A stretch of DNA of 42,569 nucleotides from positions 1-42,569 of the forward strand of contig JAJPEA010000003.1 in assembly GCA_023252335.1 (NCBI GenBank), given 5' to 3'. Positions 1-8,110 of the stretch are shown one piece after another; the stretch's first letter is position 1, and every line of letters starts with the position of its first letter. Source of the DNA: Nitrosotalea sp. GTDB taxonomy: Archaea > Thermoproteota > Nitrososphaeria > Nitrososphaerales > Nitrosopumilaceae. Both the position numbers and the translations under genes were made by a program. Under the pieces are notes generated by a model that did not search any database, was not told the origin of the DNA, and saw only the letters and a program-made list of their open reading frames with translations.

Positions 1-425
1 AATCATTCCAAGTGATACCAAGAACAGCGAGGCAAAGACTAGCGTAAGAAACCGATTGTGACTGTTACTACTTATCAGGTACAATGACCATATATTGGAC
101 TTCGATATTCATATGAATATGCTACGAACATTATGTAAGACCGTTATACTTTCACCGTAAATGCACCGACAATCGTCCTGTCACATGGCAAATGAAATGC
201 ACAGTATCAACCATAACTTTGGTACCGTACCCAAAAGAAATGTCCTGCACAACAGTCTTCATGTTTACACACATTCGTACAGATCATGCAAACAGAAAAA
301 ATATCAATTACGCAAACACAGAGAGAAGAGTCTACATATTTTATAATCAATTAGAGAGAGTGTGTTAATCCTTGAACCCAATGCCTCCAAAACTTTATTT
401 CTTATATGAATGAAAATATGACATC
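1..425. other. Stretch without a confident gene
   Basis: No convincing coding sequence is visible here. Positions 2-61 read as a short open tail of about 19 codons ending in TGA and could be the 3' end of a gene cut by the window edge, but it is too short to judge. A 61-codon frame at 161-346 is rich in His, Lys and Ser, has no recognisable domain, and is probably chance. The last part before 426 is AT-rich and probably holds the promoter of the next small gene. Confidence 0.4.
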
Positions 426-743
426 ATGAAAGGTTATTCTATCGGGCACAAACTGAAAGTAAGGATAGGAATTATAATATTTTCTATTTTCAGCATATTA
501 TTAGTAGATCAAATCATCGAAGTTTCAATAAACCAAATGCAATTTGAACAATGTGTCACACCTTCTCCGCCCCATGTATATCGAAGTATGTGTGAAAATA
601 TTTCTATTCCGTATCCTATTTGGATTTTGGAGTTTTCTATACTAGTTGGAGCAGGAATTTTGATTTTACTATCGAGTCTAAAAAGCAAACCACTAGTTCA
701 CTTTCAAATAAATCAACAAACTATCTATAACACGTCCACATAA
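426..743 (+). CDS. Small two-helix membrane protein, unknown function
   Basis: This 105-residue frame starts at ATG. It has a hydrophobic segment near residues 13-30 and a second near 66-83, with a roughly 35-residue loop between them that carries two cysteines. The tail after the second helix is polar. I do not recognise a family. It sits directly upstream of a decayed surface-protein fragment and a two-component pair, so a cell-envelope role is possible but is only inferred from the membrane segments. The frame could be real or a relic; codon use looks like the neighbours. Confidence 0.45.
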   Translation: MKGYSIGHKLKVRIGIIIFSIFSILLVDQIIEVSINQMQFEQCVTPSPPHVYRSMCENISIPYPIWILEFSILVGAGILILLSSLKSKPLVHFQINQQTIYNTST

Positions 744-760
744 TTCCACAAGACATATGA

Positions 761-1108
761 CTTGAGCAATTTGTAAATGTTGGTCATGATTGTGGCAATC
801 CAACAAATGCAAAAATTGAAACTGACTTTTTCGTTGTACTTGAATCTCAAAAATATAATTCAACCATGATGAATTTGGGTTTTTATGTGGTTGACTCTAG
901 ATACGAGCACTATTCTGAGCCCTTGCTTGATTGCACAAGTGCATCCCCCACAGTTGAAAAACAACTCGAATTAATAAGGGAACAAATGACTGTCATACAG
1001 CATAATGGATATTCGTCTGTGTCAACTCCGGAATTCCCATTTGCAATTCCAGTTTTGTTGGTAGGTACCATGTCATTAATTGTCTTTTACAGGATAAAGT
1101 CAAAATGA
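761..1108 (+). pseudogene. Remnant of a PEF-CTERM-type secreted protein
   Basis: The frame is open from just after a TGA at 758-760 and reads like an extracellular domain (Cys, Asn and Asp rich), but no ATG occurs until 866, in the middle of what looks like a beta-rich domain. A complete gene would need a signal peptide, and none is present. The C-terminus has the motif PEFPFAIP followed by a single hydrophobic helix and a short basic tail, the layout of the PEF/PEFG-type sorting signals on thaumarchaeal surface proteins. I infer a 5'-truncated relic; an 80-residue protein starting at the ATG at 866 is the alternative. Confidence 0.5.
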
Positions 1109-1183
1109 AAACAGTACATCTTTTGATAATTGACTATTTTTTTGACATATGGATATATACTAAAAGATCTAAACCTGTCTTGG

Positions 1184-1555
1184 TTGACTAAGATTCTTTT
1201 TGTAGATGATGAACATGACATTCTAAAAGCAATCTCACGTGGTTTGACCAGTAAGGGAATTGATGTAGATACTTATGACAACCCAATAGACGCTTTGAAG
1301 AATTTCAGACCAAAAACGTATGATCTTATCTTGTTAGATGTGAAATTACCTCAAATGAGTGGGTTTGAATTGTATGAAAAAATAAAAGAGATTGATTTTG
1401 AAGCCAAGATCTATTTTCTTTCAGCATTTGAATTTCTAGAGGTGCCAAACAATATTGTACCAAACCTAGGAGGAACGAACTTTCTTAGAAAGCCCATCAC
1501 AATAAAACAACTAGTTGAATTGATAAGTTCTAACATTAGTAACAATGCACGCTAA
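1184..1555 (+). CDS. Single-domain response regulator (receiver)
   Basis: A CheY-like receiver domain fills the whole protein. The acidic pair DDE lies at residues 8-10, the phospho-acceptor Asp at about residue 52 in the LLDVKLP motif, the conserved Ser/Thr near 78 and the conserved Lys in the FLRKP motif near 104. There is no DNA-binding output domain, so it probably acts through protein contacts or as a phosphate relay. The TTG at 1184 starts the protein two residues before the first beta strand; an earlier TTG at 1130 would add 18 residues. It ends 56 nt before a histidine kinase gene, its likely partner. Confidence 0.8.
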   Translation: MTKILFVDDEHDILKAISRGLTSKGIDVDTYDNPIDALKNFRPKTYDLILLDVKLPQMSGFELYEKIKEIDFEAKIYFLSAFEFLEVPNNIVPNLGGTNFLRKPITIKQLVELISSNISNNAR

Positions 1556-1611
1556 TTAAAAATTAAAGCCTTACAAAGACCTAAATTTTTGAACCCATAG
1601 CCATAATTGAT

Positions 1612-3411
1612 ATGTCTGATGAAAAAAAATCTAAATTGTCACAAATCAATTTATCGAAGGAAATTTTACTTATCATAACAATCCTGGCAGTAACCATTAT
1701 TTTATCAATTATTACATATCAATATTCCAATACTAGCGCATCCCAAATACTAGAATTATCTGAAAATGAGATAAGAGCCGAGGCTAAGATCCAATCACAC
1801 CATATTGCAAACGAGTTTGCGACAAAGGTTGGAGTAATTACCTCTAACTTGGAAATAATTTCGCATTCAAAAACGATATTAAATAAAGATGTGCCTGATT
1901 CAGTTCCACTTTTCAACTCTGCGCAAAAATCTACTGCTGACCTTACAGGAGTATATGCATGGATAGGAAAGGATGGCAAATTATTATGGACTACAGCGGG
2001 CATGAAAAATATTGGAACCGACGTAAGTAACGGAGATTATTACTCAAAACCTAAACAAACTCTTATGCCTTATTATAGCAATACAATTGAAGTAAAGAAT
2101 GGTACCCTAGCTTTAACTATCAGTTACCCTATTTTCACAAATGATTCAGACAAGGCTAATTCGTTTAATGGCGTAATAGTTGCAGGAGTTCCAATAAGTA
2201 AGCTTGGGCAATTTGCTAAAGATAATCTAGCCCCGGGATACGAAAATAGTCTAGGTTTAATGGATAAAGGGGGAATACTTCTTTACAGTAGTAATTCTAC
2301 TACTTCCAACACAAAGTTTATTGGAAAAAACATTTTTGGAAAAGAAATTCAATCAGTAATTCCATCAGATATTAAAGATCAGTTCAATACATTTGTGCGA
2401 AATTCATTAAATGGTCAGACTGGATACGTGGATTTTTCATATATGGGAAAAACCACCACTATAGCATATGATCCGATAAAGATTGGAAATGATAGTTTTG
2501 GTGTGATATACGTATCAGCCCCCCATGACTTTACGTTAAACGCTGTAGCACTTGCTGAACAACCAAGACTAGTAAACCTGATCAGTATTGTTATTGTTGG
2601 ATTAATTACTGTACTAATCGCAGTAATTTTATTTACATGGAATAATCGACTCAAAAAGTTAGTCGAGGACAGGACTCGAGATTTGAAGCTCACTAATGAC
2701 TCATTAAAAGAAGCAAATGATCATTTAATAGCCCTTGAAAAGATGGAGAGAGAATTTATCAACATTGCTGCCCATGAATTAAAAACACCGGTGCAATCAG
2801 TTGTTTTAATGAGTGAAGAAATTGAGGAGAATCTTAAAAAGGAGAGTGAAAAAATAAATCTCTCACGAGATTATGCTGAAATTATTGTTAGAAACACCAA
2901 ACGAATCTCTGGACTTATCAATTCGTTGCTAATGGTATCGAAACTAGAGCATAGGAAATTCCAATTAAATGAAGAAAAAATAAACCTCCAAGAAAAGATC
3001 TTAAAAGTTATCGAAGAGATACGACCGCTTGTAGGCAAAGAACAAGATGTAAAGATTGTATTTAATCCACAGTCTACTGGTAATATTCTAGTAAACGCTG
3101 ACAAGAATATGCTATATGAAGTGATCTCCAACCTGTTAGTAAACGCAATCAAATTTACAAAGCATGGAATAATTGAGATAAATGTATCCAGCAAAGATGG
3201 TTACGCACTAGTAGCAATTCGAGATACTGGTGTTGGCATATCGCCAGAAATAGCGGGTACATTATTTGGCAAGTTTATTTCAACACAGGGTACGGGCTTG
3301 GGCCTTTTTATTTCAAAGAACATAATAGAAATGCATGGTGGTAAGATTTGGGCTGAGAATAATTCAGATGGTAAGGGTGCAACGTTCTTCTTTACTCTAC
3401 AGCTCGTATAA
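1612..3411 (+). CDS. Membrane sensor histidine kinase with dCache sensor
   Basis: This 599-residue kinase has TM1 at about 17-37, an extracellular double-Cache-type sensor at about 40-310 (the segment with GVYAWIGKDGKLLW is typical), TM2 at about 320-343, a short coiled coil, then HisKA and HATPase_c domains. The phospho-accepting His is residue 388 in AAHELKTP. The N box (near 505-515), the DTGVGI G1 box and the GTGLGLFIS G2 box are all present, so it should be active. It lies just downstream of a receiver-only protein, forming a two-component pair. The ligand is unknown; dCache domains usually bind small organic molecules. Confidence 0.88.
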   Translation: MSDEKKSKLSQINLSKEILLIITILAVTIILSIITYQYSNTSASQILELSENEIRAEAKIQSHHIANEFATKVGVITSNLEIISHSKTILNKDVPDSVPLFNSAQKSTADLTGVYAWIGKDGKLLWTTAGMKNIGTDVSNGDYYSKPKQTLMPYYSNTIEVKNGTLALTISYPIFTNDSDKANSFNGVIVAGVPISKLGQFAKDNLAPGYENSLGLMDKGGILLYSSNSTTSNTKFIGKNIFGKEIQSVIPSDIKDQFNTFVRNSLNGQTGYVDFSYMGKTTTIAYDPIKIGNDSFGVIYVSAPHDFTLNAVALAEQPRLVNLISIVIVGLITVLIAVILFTWNNRLKKLVEDRTRDLKLTNDSLKEANDHLIALEKMEREFINIAAHELKTPVQSVVLMSEEIEENLKKESEKINLSRDYAEIIVRNTKRISGLINSLLMVSKLEHRKFQLNEEKINLQEKILKVIEEIRPLVGKEQDVKIVFNPQSTGNILVNADKNMLYEVISNLLVNAIKFTKHGIIEINVSSKDGYALVAIRDTGVGISPEIAGTLFGKFISTQGTGLGLFISKNIIEMHGGKIWAENNSDGKGATFFFTLQLV

Positions 3412-3416
3412 AAAAC

Positions 3417-3641
3417 ACGAGTGAAAAGATATTTGAGATTTCGACGAGTCCCGGTCGTATTGGACCGCCGCAGGACAATGCCGAGTATGTCGAGTTCCGT
3501 TTCTTGGAACGCAAGGACTATCTGCTACAAGTAACTAAACTACCTGACGAAACAACTGCATCAGGTAAATTTATGTACACATGGAACCAAAAAATGTACT
3601 GTACAGTAGCGTGTCCGGCCCGAATCACCATTTTAATCTAG
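3417..3641 (+). pseudogene. GC-rich ORF lacking a start codon, possible gene relic
   Basis: A frame of about 74 codons ends in TAG at 3639-3641 and has a protein-like composition (motifs such as NAEYVEFRFLERKDYLL), but contains no ATG or GTG until a Met late in the frame. It begins right after the histidine kinase stop. Its G+C content is clearly higher than in the genes on either side and resembles the Hsp20 gene that follows. I do not recognise a family. A remnant of a gene brought in with the GC-rich patch is the simplest reading; a rare start codon is the alternative. Confidence 0.35.
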
Positions 3642-3699
3642 AAAGATTCCACACCAATTTTTTATGTCACTTTATTAACGACGGACAATAAATGTAGAC

Positions 3700-3801
3700 A
3701 TGAGCACTACGGATGATCCTGCTGTAGCACTACTCAGGCAGATGCTTGACCAGCTAAAGCAGGTAAATGACAAGCTTGACAAAATAATCTCGCAAATTTA
3801 A
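3700..3801 (+). CDS. 33-residue amphipathic helical micro-protein
   Basis: An ATG-started frame encodes 33 residues. After a short acidic N-terminus it has heptad-like spacing of Leu, Met, Val and Ile (LLRQMLDQLKQVNDKLDKII), as expected for a single amphipathic or coiled-coil helix. It is too short for standard gene callers. It lies in the same GC-rich patch as the Hsp20 gene and is convergent with it. I know no function; self-association or binding to a larger partner through the helix is an inference. Confidence 0.45.
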   Translation: MSTTDDPAVALLRQMLDQLKQVNDKLDKIISQI

Positions 3802-3850
3802 GGGGCCCGGCTGCCACGGCATGCGTGTACCGGTCTCTTACCCCTCCCTA

Positions 3851-4282
3851 CTATTTTGAAACTCTTGTGCGATCTGCCACATCCTTGCTTTTCTTGGTAG
3901 CAGCCCTCTTCTTGACAAAGACCAGCTCAAGAATAGAGTTGTTTGAGATTGCAGACTTGAGGTAGATGCTGCCGGAGGGTGTACTACACGGGATCTCCTT
4001 CCTGAACACACGGCCAAGGCCTGTAATCTCGATAGCAAGTATGCCATCCCGTACCTCGTACCAAAAGTCCTCCTCTCTTATGCCCGCAAGTGTGGCAATA
4101 ATGCGTATCTTGTTTCCCTTTCTTATTACGTCTATGAGAGGCTTGTCTACCACGCGGGGAGGATATGTTTTTTTGGGAGCCGGCATGTCCTCAGGGAGGC
4201 CAGCAGAGGATCTGACTGATACATTTACCAAGGGTGAGAGGAGGTCATCAAGTGTCCTTGCAATGTCTTCTATTATGCCCAT
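3851..4282 (-). CDS. Hsp20/alpha-crystallin-like small heat-shock protein
   Basis: The 143-residue protein has a helical N-terminus, then an alpha-crystallin-like beta-sandwich from about residue 50 to 125 (PLIDVI, IRIIATLAGI and the late NSILELVF strand), and a basic Lys/Arg tail. It lacks a clean C-terminal I-x-I motif. The layout also recalls the Hsp20-like GvpH proteins, but no other gas-vesicle genes are present. The ATG at 4282 is preferred over a TTG nine bases upstream. Third codon positions are more often G or C than in neighbouring genes, suggesting recent acquisition or different constraints. Holdase chaperone activity is inferred from the family. Confidence 0.7.
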   Translation of the reverse strand: MGIIEDIARTLDDLLSPLVNVSVRSSAGLPEDMPAPKKTYPPRVVDKPLIDVIRKGNKIRIIATLAGIREEDFWYEVRDGILAIEITGLGRVFRKEIPCSTPSGSIYLKSAISNNSILELVFVKKRAATKKSKDVADRTRVSK

Positions 4283-4324
4283 GGTATACAATACACCGTT
4301 TCTGCTTAAAAATTGAGTACATAC

Positions 4325-4414
4325 ATGTCTACGGACCGGGACCTCTTTTTGATACGGGATGAAATCCGGTTAGAAATTGACATAGCATGTCTTGGTCATC
4401 AGAATGACACTTGA
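4325..4414 (+). CDS. Possible 29-residue micro-protein
   Basis: An ATG-started frame of 29 codons, divergent from the Hsp20 gene, encodes an acidic/basic mixed peptide (MSTDRDLFLIRDEIRLEID). It shares the higher G+C of the surrounding patch and the same MST start as the 33-residue ORF at 3700. There is no recognised family and it may be chance. From 4415 to the next gene at 4636 the sequence is AT-rich with no convincing frame and probably holds the promoter of the secreted protein. Confidence 0.28.
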   Translation: MSTDRDLFLIRDEIRLEIDIACLGHQNDT

Positions 4415-4635
4415 CGCGGATCACAAACCATATTTTTAAAACAATAATGTGAAATCATATTTCTGTAAAAAGTTACTTTTTTAGGTTTGAATTGACTCGA
4501 GACAGCGTTTGACCAACGAGTCTTGCTAGAACATAAGAAAATTGTAGGACGAATGTTGAACGATCTCATAGTAGAATAATTCATTTTTTTCCTACGCACC
4601 TTTTTTAAACTAAAATGAATCCAGTCTAGAACAAT

Positions 4636-6363
4636 ATGCTGATAAAATTACAAGGAACATTTTTCTGCGCTCTTGTTATCATGATAATTTTTACCACAAC
4701 GGTAATTGCAAACCCCCATCATGCATTTGCAACTCCATCAATTGGAATCATGATACCATTATATTCACACCATGAAAGTAACTGGCCTCAAGTACTTCAA
4801 GAAAAAAATGCCCACCCATCAGTACCAATTGTTGTTATAATCAATCCCAATAATGGTCCTGACTCGTCTATTGATTCAAACCTCATATCTTCAGTAAAAC
4901 AGATGCAGGCAGCTGGAATTGTCGTTATAGGATATGATGATACTGGATATTGTGGACGAAGTGCCGATGATGTAGAATCAGATGCAATGTCATACTACAA
5001 CTGGTATAAAGTAAATGGAATCTTCTTTGATGACATGGCAAATGGCTCAGGATGTGAATCATACTATACGGATCTTACAAATTATGTGCATTCTCATGGA
5101 ATGCCACTGACTGTTGGAAATCCTGGAACTAGGACATTGTCAAGCTATGTTGGAAGTGTAGACAACTTGGTCATATATGAGAAGACAGGTTTGCCAACCC
5201 TGTCAACACTCTTGTCAAATACCTTCAATGGTGAAAATCCTGCATCCAACTTTTCCATCATGGCATTAGGAGTAAGATTACCCAGTGTGAGTTACATAAC
5301 TAGCAACTTGAGTCATGTAGGTTACATATACATCACTGATGCTAGAGGTTCCAATCCCTATGATGTATTACCATCATACTTTAGCACCGAAGTGGCAGAT
5401 CTTGACACCGATTCTGGCACAACTGCTACTATACCATCTGCTCCATCTGGACTAACTTCCTCAGCATCTTCATCATCACAGATCAATCTATCCTGGACTG
5501 CACCATCAAACAATGGTGGTTCTACCATAGCAGGATATGAAATTGACAGGCCTACAAATGGCAGTTCAACATGGTCTGTACTAATTGGAAATACTGCATC
5601 AACAGATACCACATACTCTGATACTGGCCTTGTAGCAAATACCACTTACACTTATCGCATATCTGCAATAAATGCAATCGGCACAAGCTCTCCATCTAAT
5701 ACAACATCTGCTACCACCCAAAGCAGATCTGCTGGTGGTGGGTCTACTTCAGGTACCATTGTACTCAACAATGTACAATATACCTCTGGCACTGTCTCTT
5801 CATCAAACCAGCTAACACTATCAAACTTTACAGTTGGTACTGGTAACAGTAATCTACTTGTAGTTGGAGTAAGTGCAAACAACAACACTGTGACGTCGAT
5901 AACATTTGGCGGAATGCCCCTTAAAATGAGAACAATGTCATTTTACAACAATGATGCCGAGTTCTGGTATCTCAAGAAACCAAACGGAACAGGAGACATT
6001 GTAGTTACCATGGCAGGACCAACACAGGCAGTAGCTGGTGCTTACTCTTTTTCGGGTGTAAACCAAGCAAACCCCATAGCTACTACAGCCAAGAATCACA
6101 ATACCTCTGTTGGCAGCCCTCATATTTCTATCACTACAAAGTATGATGACGACTTGGTCCTTGACCTGCCATCAATATGGGGTGGTATGACACTTGGTTC
6201 TCCAACTTGGACGCAACAGTGGAATGTAAACGTACCAAACGAGATAACTGGTGCATCTAGTTCTACAACGGTGCCATCGGCTACAACTGTAACATGCAAA
6301 TGGGCTGCAAGCAGTAAAGATTTGTGGGATGATGTAGCAATTGAGATTAACGCTGCAAGATAA
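4636..6363 (+). CDS. Secreted spherulin-4/GH135-like protein with FN3 domain
   Basis: The 575-residue protein has a signal peptide (about 1-32), a spherulation-specific family 4 domain (about 34-250, starting GIMIPLYSH), one fibronectin type III domain (about 266-360) and a C-terminal beta-sandwich domain (about 372-575). The first domain resembles the fold of glycoside hydrolase family 135, which cleaves galactosamine-containing exopolysaccharide; the acidic pair D132-D133 (IFFDDM) and E182 (IYEKTG) fit the catalytic positions. Ser/Thr-rich linkers join the domains. There is no C-terminal anchor, so it is probably released or bound to the S-layer. Degradation or remodelling of a surface polysaccharide is inferred. 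Confidence 0.75.
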   Translation: MLIKLQGTFFCALVIMIIFTTTVIANPHHAFATPSIGIMIPLYSHHESNWPQVLQEKNAHPSVPIVVIINPNNGPDSSIDSNLISSVKQMQAAGIVVIGYDDTGYCGRSADDVESDAMSYYNWYKVNGIFFDDMANGSGCESYYTDLTNYVHSHGMPLTVGNPGTRTLSSYVGSVDNLVIYEKTGLPTLSTLLSNTFNGENPASNFSIMALGVRLPSVSYITSNLSHVGYIYITDARGSNPYDVLPSYFSTEVADLDTDSGTTATIPSAPSGLTSSASSSSQINLSWTAPSNNGGSTIAGYEIDRPTNGSSTWSVLIGNTASTDTTYSDTGLVANTTYTYRISAINAIGTSSPSNTTSATTQSRSAGGGSTSGTIVLNNVQYTSGTVSSSNQLTLSNFTVGTGNSNLLVVGVSANNNTVTSITFGGMPLKMRTMSFYNNDAEFWYLKKPNGTGDIVVTMAGPTQAVAGAYSFSGVNQANPIATTAKNHNTSVGSPHISITTKYDDDLVLDLPSIWGGMTLGSPTWTQQWNVNVPNEITGASSSTTVPSATTVTCKWAASSKDLWDDVAIEINAAR

Positions 6364-6442
6364 TTTTATCTTGGTCTTTTAAAACAACTCAACTGGTGTG
6401 TCCCAAGACGTGTCTTTTTCAGGTATTGTTTACAATACACTA

Positions 6443-6769
6443 TCAAGTTTGAGAAACCATGTTTACCAGACTGACTGCCCCTTGGGTTGGCGTGTCATTG
6501 AAGAAGGTACTTACAACGTAATAGTACAGTCCAAATGCTAATGCACCAAGTTTTGATTTGTCTAGGCCTCCAAGAAAATCAGTAGTGACTATTTTACCGC
6601 TGTCCGCATTGATCTGCACTACTTTGGTTACCGGTTGATTTTTTTCCATGGTGACGCTAACATGCCACTCATTTCCCTTTAGCATTGCCGAGCAATTAAT
6701 CACATCTATCTTGTTGTGCGTGAGATAGTTTATTGCGATCTCTTTTGCCATTTCTTCATCAATTTTCAA
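6443..6769 (-). CDS. Small PepSY-like domain protein
   Basis: The 108-residue protein has an N-terminal helix (EMAKEIAINYL) followed by three beta strands with the pattern WHVSVTMEK, VTKVVQINADSGKIV, matching the alpha-beta-beta layout of PepSY-like domains. The C-terminal third is more hydrophobic. No signal peptide is visible. The start is probably the TTG at 6769, which keeps the whole first helix; an ATG at 6751 would trim six residues. It is divergent from the coiled-coil gene at 6959, and an inverted repeat lies in the shared upstream region. Function is unknown. Confidence 0.55.
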   Translation of the reverse strand: MKIDEEMAKEIAINYLTHNKIDVINCSAMLKGNEWHVSVTMEKNQPVTKVVQINADSGKIVTTDFLGGLDKSKLGALAFGLYYYVVSTFFNDTPTQGAVSLVNMVSQT

Positions 6770-6791
6770 TGTTGCATAATACAGGTTTTTG

Positions 6792-6822
6792 CATGATAAA
6801 AGACAGAATATGTCTTATGATG
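6792..6822. promoter_or_regulatory. Imperfect inverted repeat in a divergent upstream region
   Basis: Arms of about 12-14 bases (CATGATAAAAGACA and TGTCTTATGATG) flank a five-base AT spacer. The half-site GATAAAAGACA recurs at about 6845-6855. Two and a half copies of one motif between divergent genes fit an operator for a dimeric regulator; a transcribed hairpin is the alternative. Confidence 0.35.
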
Positions 6823-6958
6823 AGACAATCAATTTTGTCGTTTTGATAAAAGACATCTGCACTGTGTGAAAATATGCAGTTAACTCATTACAGACAAACT
6901 CCATTATTAAATGATTGAACAGAAATTGCTAAATTACTAGGATGGCAAGAAAATAACA

Positions 6959-7156
6959 ATGAGTTTTGAAGGGATAGACATACAGATTGAACGATGTACA
7001 AAGAAAATTAATGAAAAAAATGAGTTGCTAAAAGATCCAAACCTTACTCCAGATGCAAAAAAGAAACTCGAGTCAGAGATCAAAAATATGACCCTTGAAA
7101 GAAACAAGTGGAAGATGAAGAAAAATGATCTGTTTACTACCAGACACAAGAAATAG
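6959..7156 (+). CDS. Small coiled-coil protein
   Basis: The 65-residue product is highly charged and predicted helical almost throughout, with two heptad-like stretches (about 8-26 and 34-55) separated by a Pro-containing turn near PNLTPDAKKK. This would form a helical hairpin. There are no cysteines or membrane segments. It starts at ATG. No family is recognised; such proteins often act as oligomeric adaptors, but nothing here points to a partner. Confidence 0.6.
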   Translation: MSFEGIDIQIERCTKKINEKNELLKDPNLTPDAKKKLESEIKNMTLERNKWKMKKNDLFTTRHKK

Positions 7157-7277
7157 GATGTATTTACTTGACAGGTTGACAAACTGCTGATAATAATATA
7201 TTTTCAAAATCATATAATCTGAGACGGATTTTTATTAGATGACCATTCCATAATGGTACAATGGTGCAACATGCATA

Positions 7278-7463
7278 ATGGATAGTTGGATTTATCCGCT
7301 GCTTCTTAGTTTGATAGGTGGACCTGCAGCGATAGTTTTTAGACGTTGGTATAGCAAGAAAGGTGATGATACTACGAGCAAGTTTAGAGATGCAGGCACC
7401 TATGTGCGTGATGATTCTTTGTACTCGTATGATGACAAGAAAAAAGACTCTCAAGAAAAATAA
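7278..7463 (+). CDS. Small single-pass membrane protein
   Basis: The 61-residue product has one hydrophobic helix at about residues 4-20 (containing PLLLSLIGGPAAIVF) directly followed by a basic stop-transfer patch and a polar, Asp/Lys-rich cytoplasmic-type tail. It starts at ATG. The short N-terminus and positive charges after the helix suggest the tail stays in the cytoplasm. No family is recognised. Confidence 0.55.
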   Translation: MDSWIYPLLLSLIGGPAAIVFRRWYSKKGDDTTSKFRDAGTYVRDDSLYSYDDKKKDSQEK

Positions 7464-7575
7464 TTTCAATTGATTCCAGAGCATATCCGAATTTGGTACG
7501 AATGTTATGAAATACAAATTAACGCATATGGGAATGACGCAACCGTTTTTATAATTGCAAATTAGCAAATCAGCA

Positions 7576-7821
7576 ATGTCTACTTCTGAATCAAACTCTG
7601 TAGCATGCTCTTTGCTTATCAACATGCAGGGTTGCCAGGAACTAAAAAAACTCAAACAAGGAACACAATACAAGATTGATTTGACTAATGAACCAAGTAT
7701 AACCTTCAAAGATTCAGTAGGGAACAAAAAAGAGATGAAATTCAAACAAAATTGTACTGTTACCATAACACATGAAAAGATACTTTACAACCGTGATGAT
7801 GTTATAATAAAATCAGTATAG
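7576..7821 (+). CDS. Small unknown protein, two cysteines
   Basis: The 81-residue product is beta-rich in appearance (VGNKKEMKF, CTVTITHEKIL) with a short helical segment near KKLKQG. ATG 7576 is chosen; an upstream TTG at 7555 would add seven residues. A larger 200-codon frame on the opposite strand crosses this and neighbouring genes and looks like its shadow. No recognised family and no membrane segment. Confidence 0.5.
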   Translation: MSTSESNSVACSLLINMQGCQELKKLKQGTQYKIDLTNEPSITFKDSVGNKKEMKFKQNCTVTITHEKILYNRDDVIIKSV

Positions 7822-7872
7822 GGGAAATCATGAAAATACTTATGGATACCTACAGATCAAGTGGTATAATCC

Positions 7873-8004
7873 ATGGAGAACTTACTTAACAACGAAGAGA
7901 TAGATTGGCTAGTCAAGTTTTTGGCTGGAAAGGGTAGCAATGATGAGATAATTGAAAAAATAGTTCGAATAACTACCAAGCTTGAGAAAATGAGACGCAG
8001 ATAA
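7873..8004 (+). CDS. 43-residue helical micro-protein
   Basis: An ATG-started frame encodes 43 residues with a helical, amphipathic pattern (EEIDWLVKFLAGKG, then IIEKIVRITTKLEK) and a basic RRR end. The two helices joined at GKGSND look like a small helical-hairpin domain. Protein-like composition and ordinary codon use support it despite the length. No function recognised. Confidence 0.5.
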   Translation: MENLLNNEEIDWLVKFLAGKGSNDEIIEKIVRITTKLEKMRRR

Positions 8005-8077
8005 TTTAGATGGCATTCTAATGCTAGCAAAGTTTTTTTTGAATATTTTTTATCTTTACATCTTGGTTTTGGCATAA

Positions 8078-8087
8078 AGTTTAATTC
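8078..8087 (+). promoter_or_regulatory. Likely TATA box of thrS
   Basis: The sequence AGTTTAATTC is centred about 29 nt upstream of the thrS ATG. Archaeal TATA boxes lie about 25-27 nt before the transcription start, so the mRNA should begin at or a few bases before the start codon (leaderless or nearly so). Confidence 0.4.
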
Positions 8088-8110
8088 AACAACCCAGGCA
8101 AAAATAAAAC

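Noticed and set aside
161-346. 61-codon plus-strand frame rich in His and Lys
   Set aside because: No domain, poor composition and no convincing promoter spacing; more likely chance.
3851-4282. Hsp20 gene as part of a gas-vesicle cluster (GvpH-like)
   Set aside because: No GvpA, GvpF/L or other gas-vesicle gene is nearby; the resemblance is to the alpha-crystallin fold in general.
4399-4599. 66-codon minus-strand frame upstream of the secreted protein gene
   Set aside because: Composition is not protein-like and it lies in AT-rich sequence where a promoter is expected.
7164-7766. 200-codon minus-strand frame
   Set aside because: It crosses two plus-strand small genes and a non-coding gap, is rich in Cys, Phe and Leu with no domain, and its codon pattern fits a shadow.
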